The position numbers were made by a program, and so were the translations under genes. A stretch of DNA of 64,000 nt, taken from assembly GCA_036925085.1 (NCBI GenBank), contig JAUPFP010000023.1:3372278-3436277 (forward strand). The letters run 5' to 3'. This DNA comes from Brachycybe producta. Taxonomy: Eukaryota; Arthropoda; Diplopoda; Playtdesmida; Andrognathidae. Each line of letters starts with the position of its first letter. The stretch's first letter is position 1. The notes under the pieces were generated by a model that ran no database searches, had not been told where the DNA came from, and saw nothing but the letters and a program-made list of their open reading frames with translations. Of the stretch, positions 63,432 through 64,000 are shown in pieces.

Positions 63432-63650
63432 TTTTTTTAGAAACTAGAAGGGTAGCTCAGTCACTTAAAAACATTTATTTTCATGTTGCTATCTTTTAAA
63501 ATAAGCTTTTTGTCATTTTTTATGTGTTCAGTTTGAAAATGACCCATTTTAAAACAAACGTTTTTAATTTTTGTCTTTTCAAAAGTTTATTTTGAAAATA
63601 ATTATGAAATCATTCCGGCTCAGCTGCTACCGTTCTAGTTTCTAAAACAC
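63432..63650. mobile_element. AGAAACTAGAA foldback MITE near the window end
   Basis: TTTTTTAGAAACTAGAAGGG...CATGTTGCTATCTTTTAAAA at the left; right arm GCTGCTACCGTTCTAGTTTC. The centre has GTTTGAAAATGACCCATTTT. Confidence 0.65.
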
Positions 63651-64000
63651 TTTCAATTTCTCTTTTAATTGTTGCCAAAGAGTTCGAAAAAATAACTATT
63701 CATGAAACATTTTTAGAGCAGTTAGAAAAATAATTTTTCATTAAACGGTTTATTTTAAAATATTCAAATTGAATTATTTTCAAAACTTGTTATAAAAAAT
63801 TCATTATTATTAATTATTTTAATGATAAACTATTTACTATTCTAGTTTTTTAATAACAAACTTAATTAGTTTTTCTTTGTTTTATCGGGAAAAAAAACGA
63901 ACGAAAATTTTAATGCTTAAATTAAAAAAGATAATTTCCGGATTAATTATGCTAATGAGATTAATTCGCTTACATTGACGTCACAGGCGTCGTCTGATCA

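Overview
This looks like a piece of an AT-rich invertebrate animal nuclear genome. Host genes are split by many small GT-AG introns, the gene families are animal ones (pyruvate dehydrogenase kinase, CDV3, CDK2, gamma-glutamylaminecyclotransferase, xylulokinase), and the space between exons is packed with foldback DNA elements, LTR elements and a LINE. I cannot name the phylum from the sequence. Exon models were built by hand from splice sites, reading phase and remembered family sequences; no alignment was run.

Layout. 1-9189: a young, whole-looking Ty3/Gypsy element (its 5' LTR starts before the window), lying antisense inside an intron of a pyruvate dehydrogenase kinase gene whose first two coding exons are at 12590-12488 and 10055-9917 (minus). 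12591-13521: divergent promoter region shared with CDV3 (13522-14809, plus, five exons). 14810-18254: repeats. 18255-21521: complete seven-exon CDK2 (minus). 21522-22767: divergent CDK2/gene X region with E2F-like sites. 22768 onward: first exons of a small unidentified plus-strand gene, here called X.

21730 to about 51720: five head-to-tail units, each carrying a minus-strand copy of a two-coding-exon GGACT (gamma-glutamylaminecyclotransferase) gene; at least four of them also carry a copy of the E2F-type promoter, and units 1-4 a copy of the X first-exon region. Units differ in insertions: units 2 and 4 share two solo LTRs, unit 3 instead has two copies of a GTGGGGTAACCCG repeat, unit 4 also has an RTE-like LINE, unit 1 a TTAA-flanked DNA element, and unit 5 is shortened and carries the most diverged gene. 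All five GGACT copies look codable.

53403-53717 holds two exons that fit in phase with the X exons 30 kb upstream, giving a 79-residue reading frame whose TGA overlaps the ATG of xylulokinase (53714-58754, plus, 15 exons) as ATGA. If right, X and XYLB share a transcript and the GGACT array sits nested, antisense, in an X intron. 58755-64000: repeats, a palindrome, and one probable first coding exon (60903-61030) of an unidentified gene.
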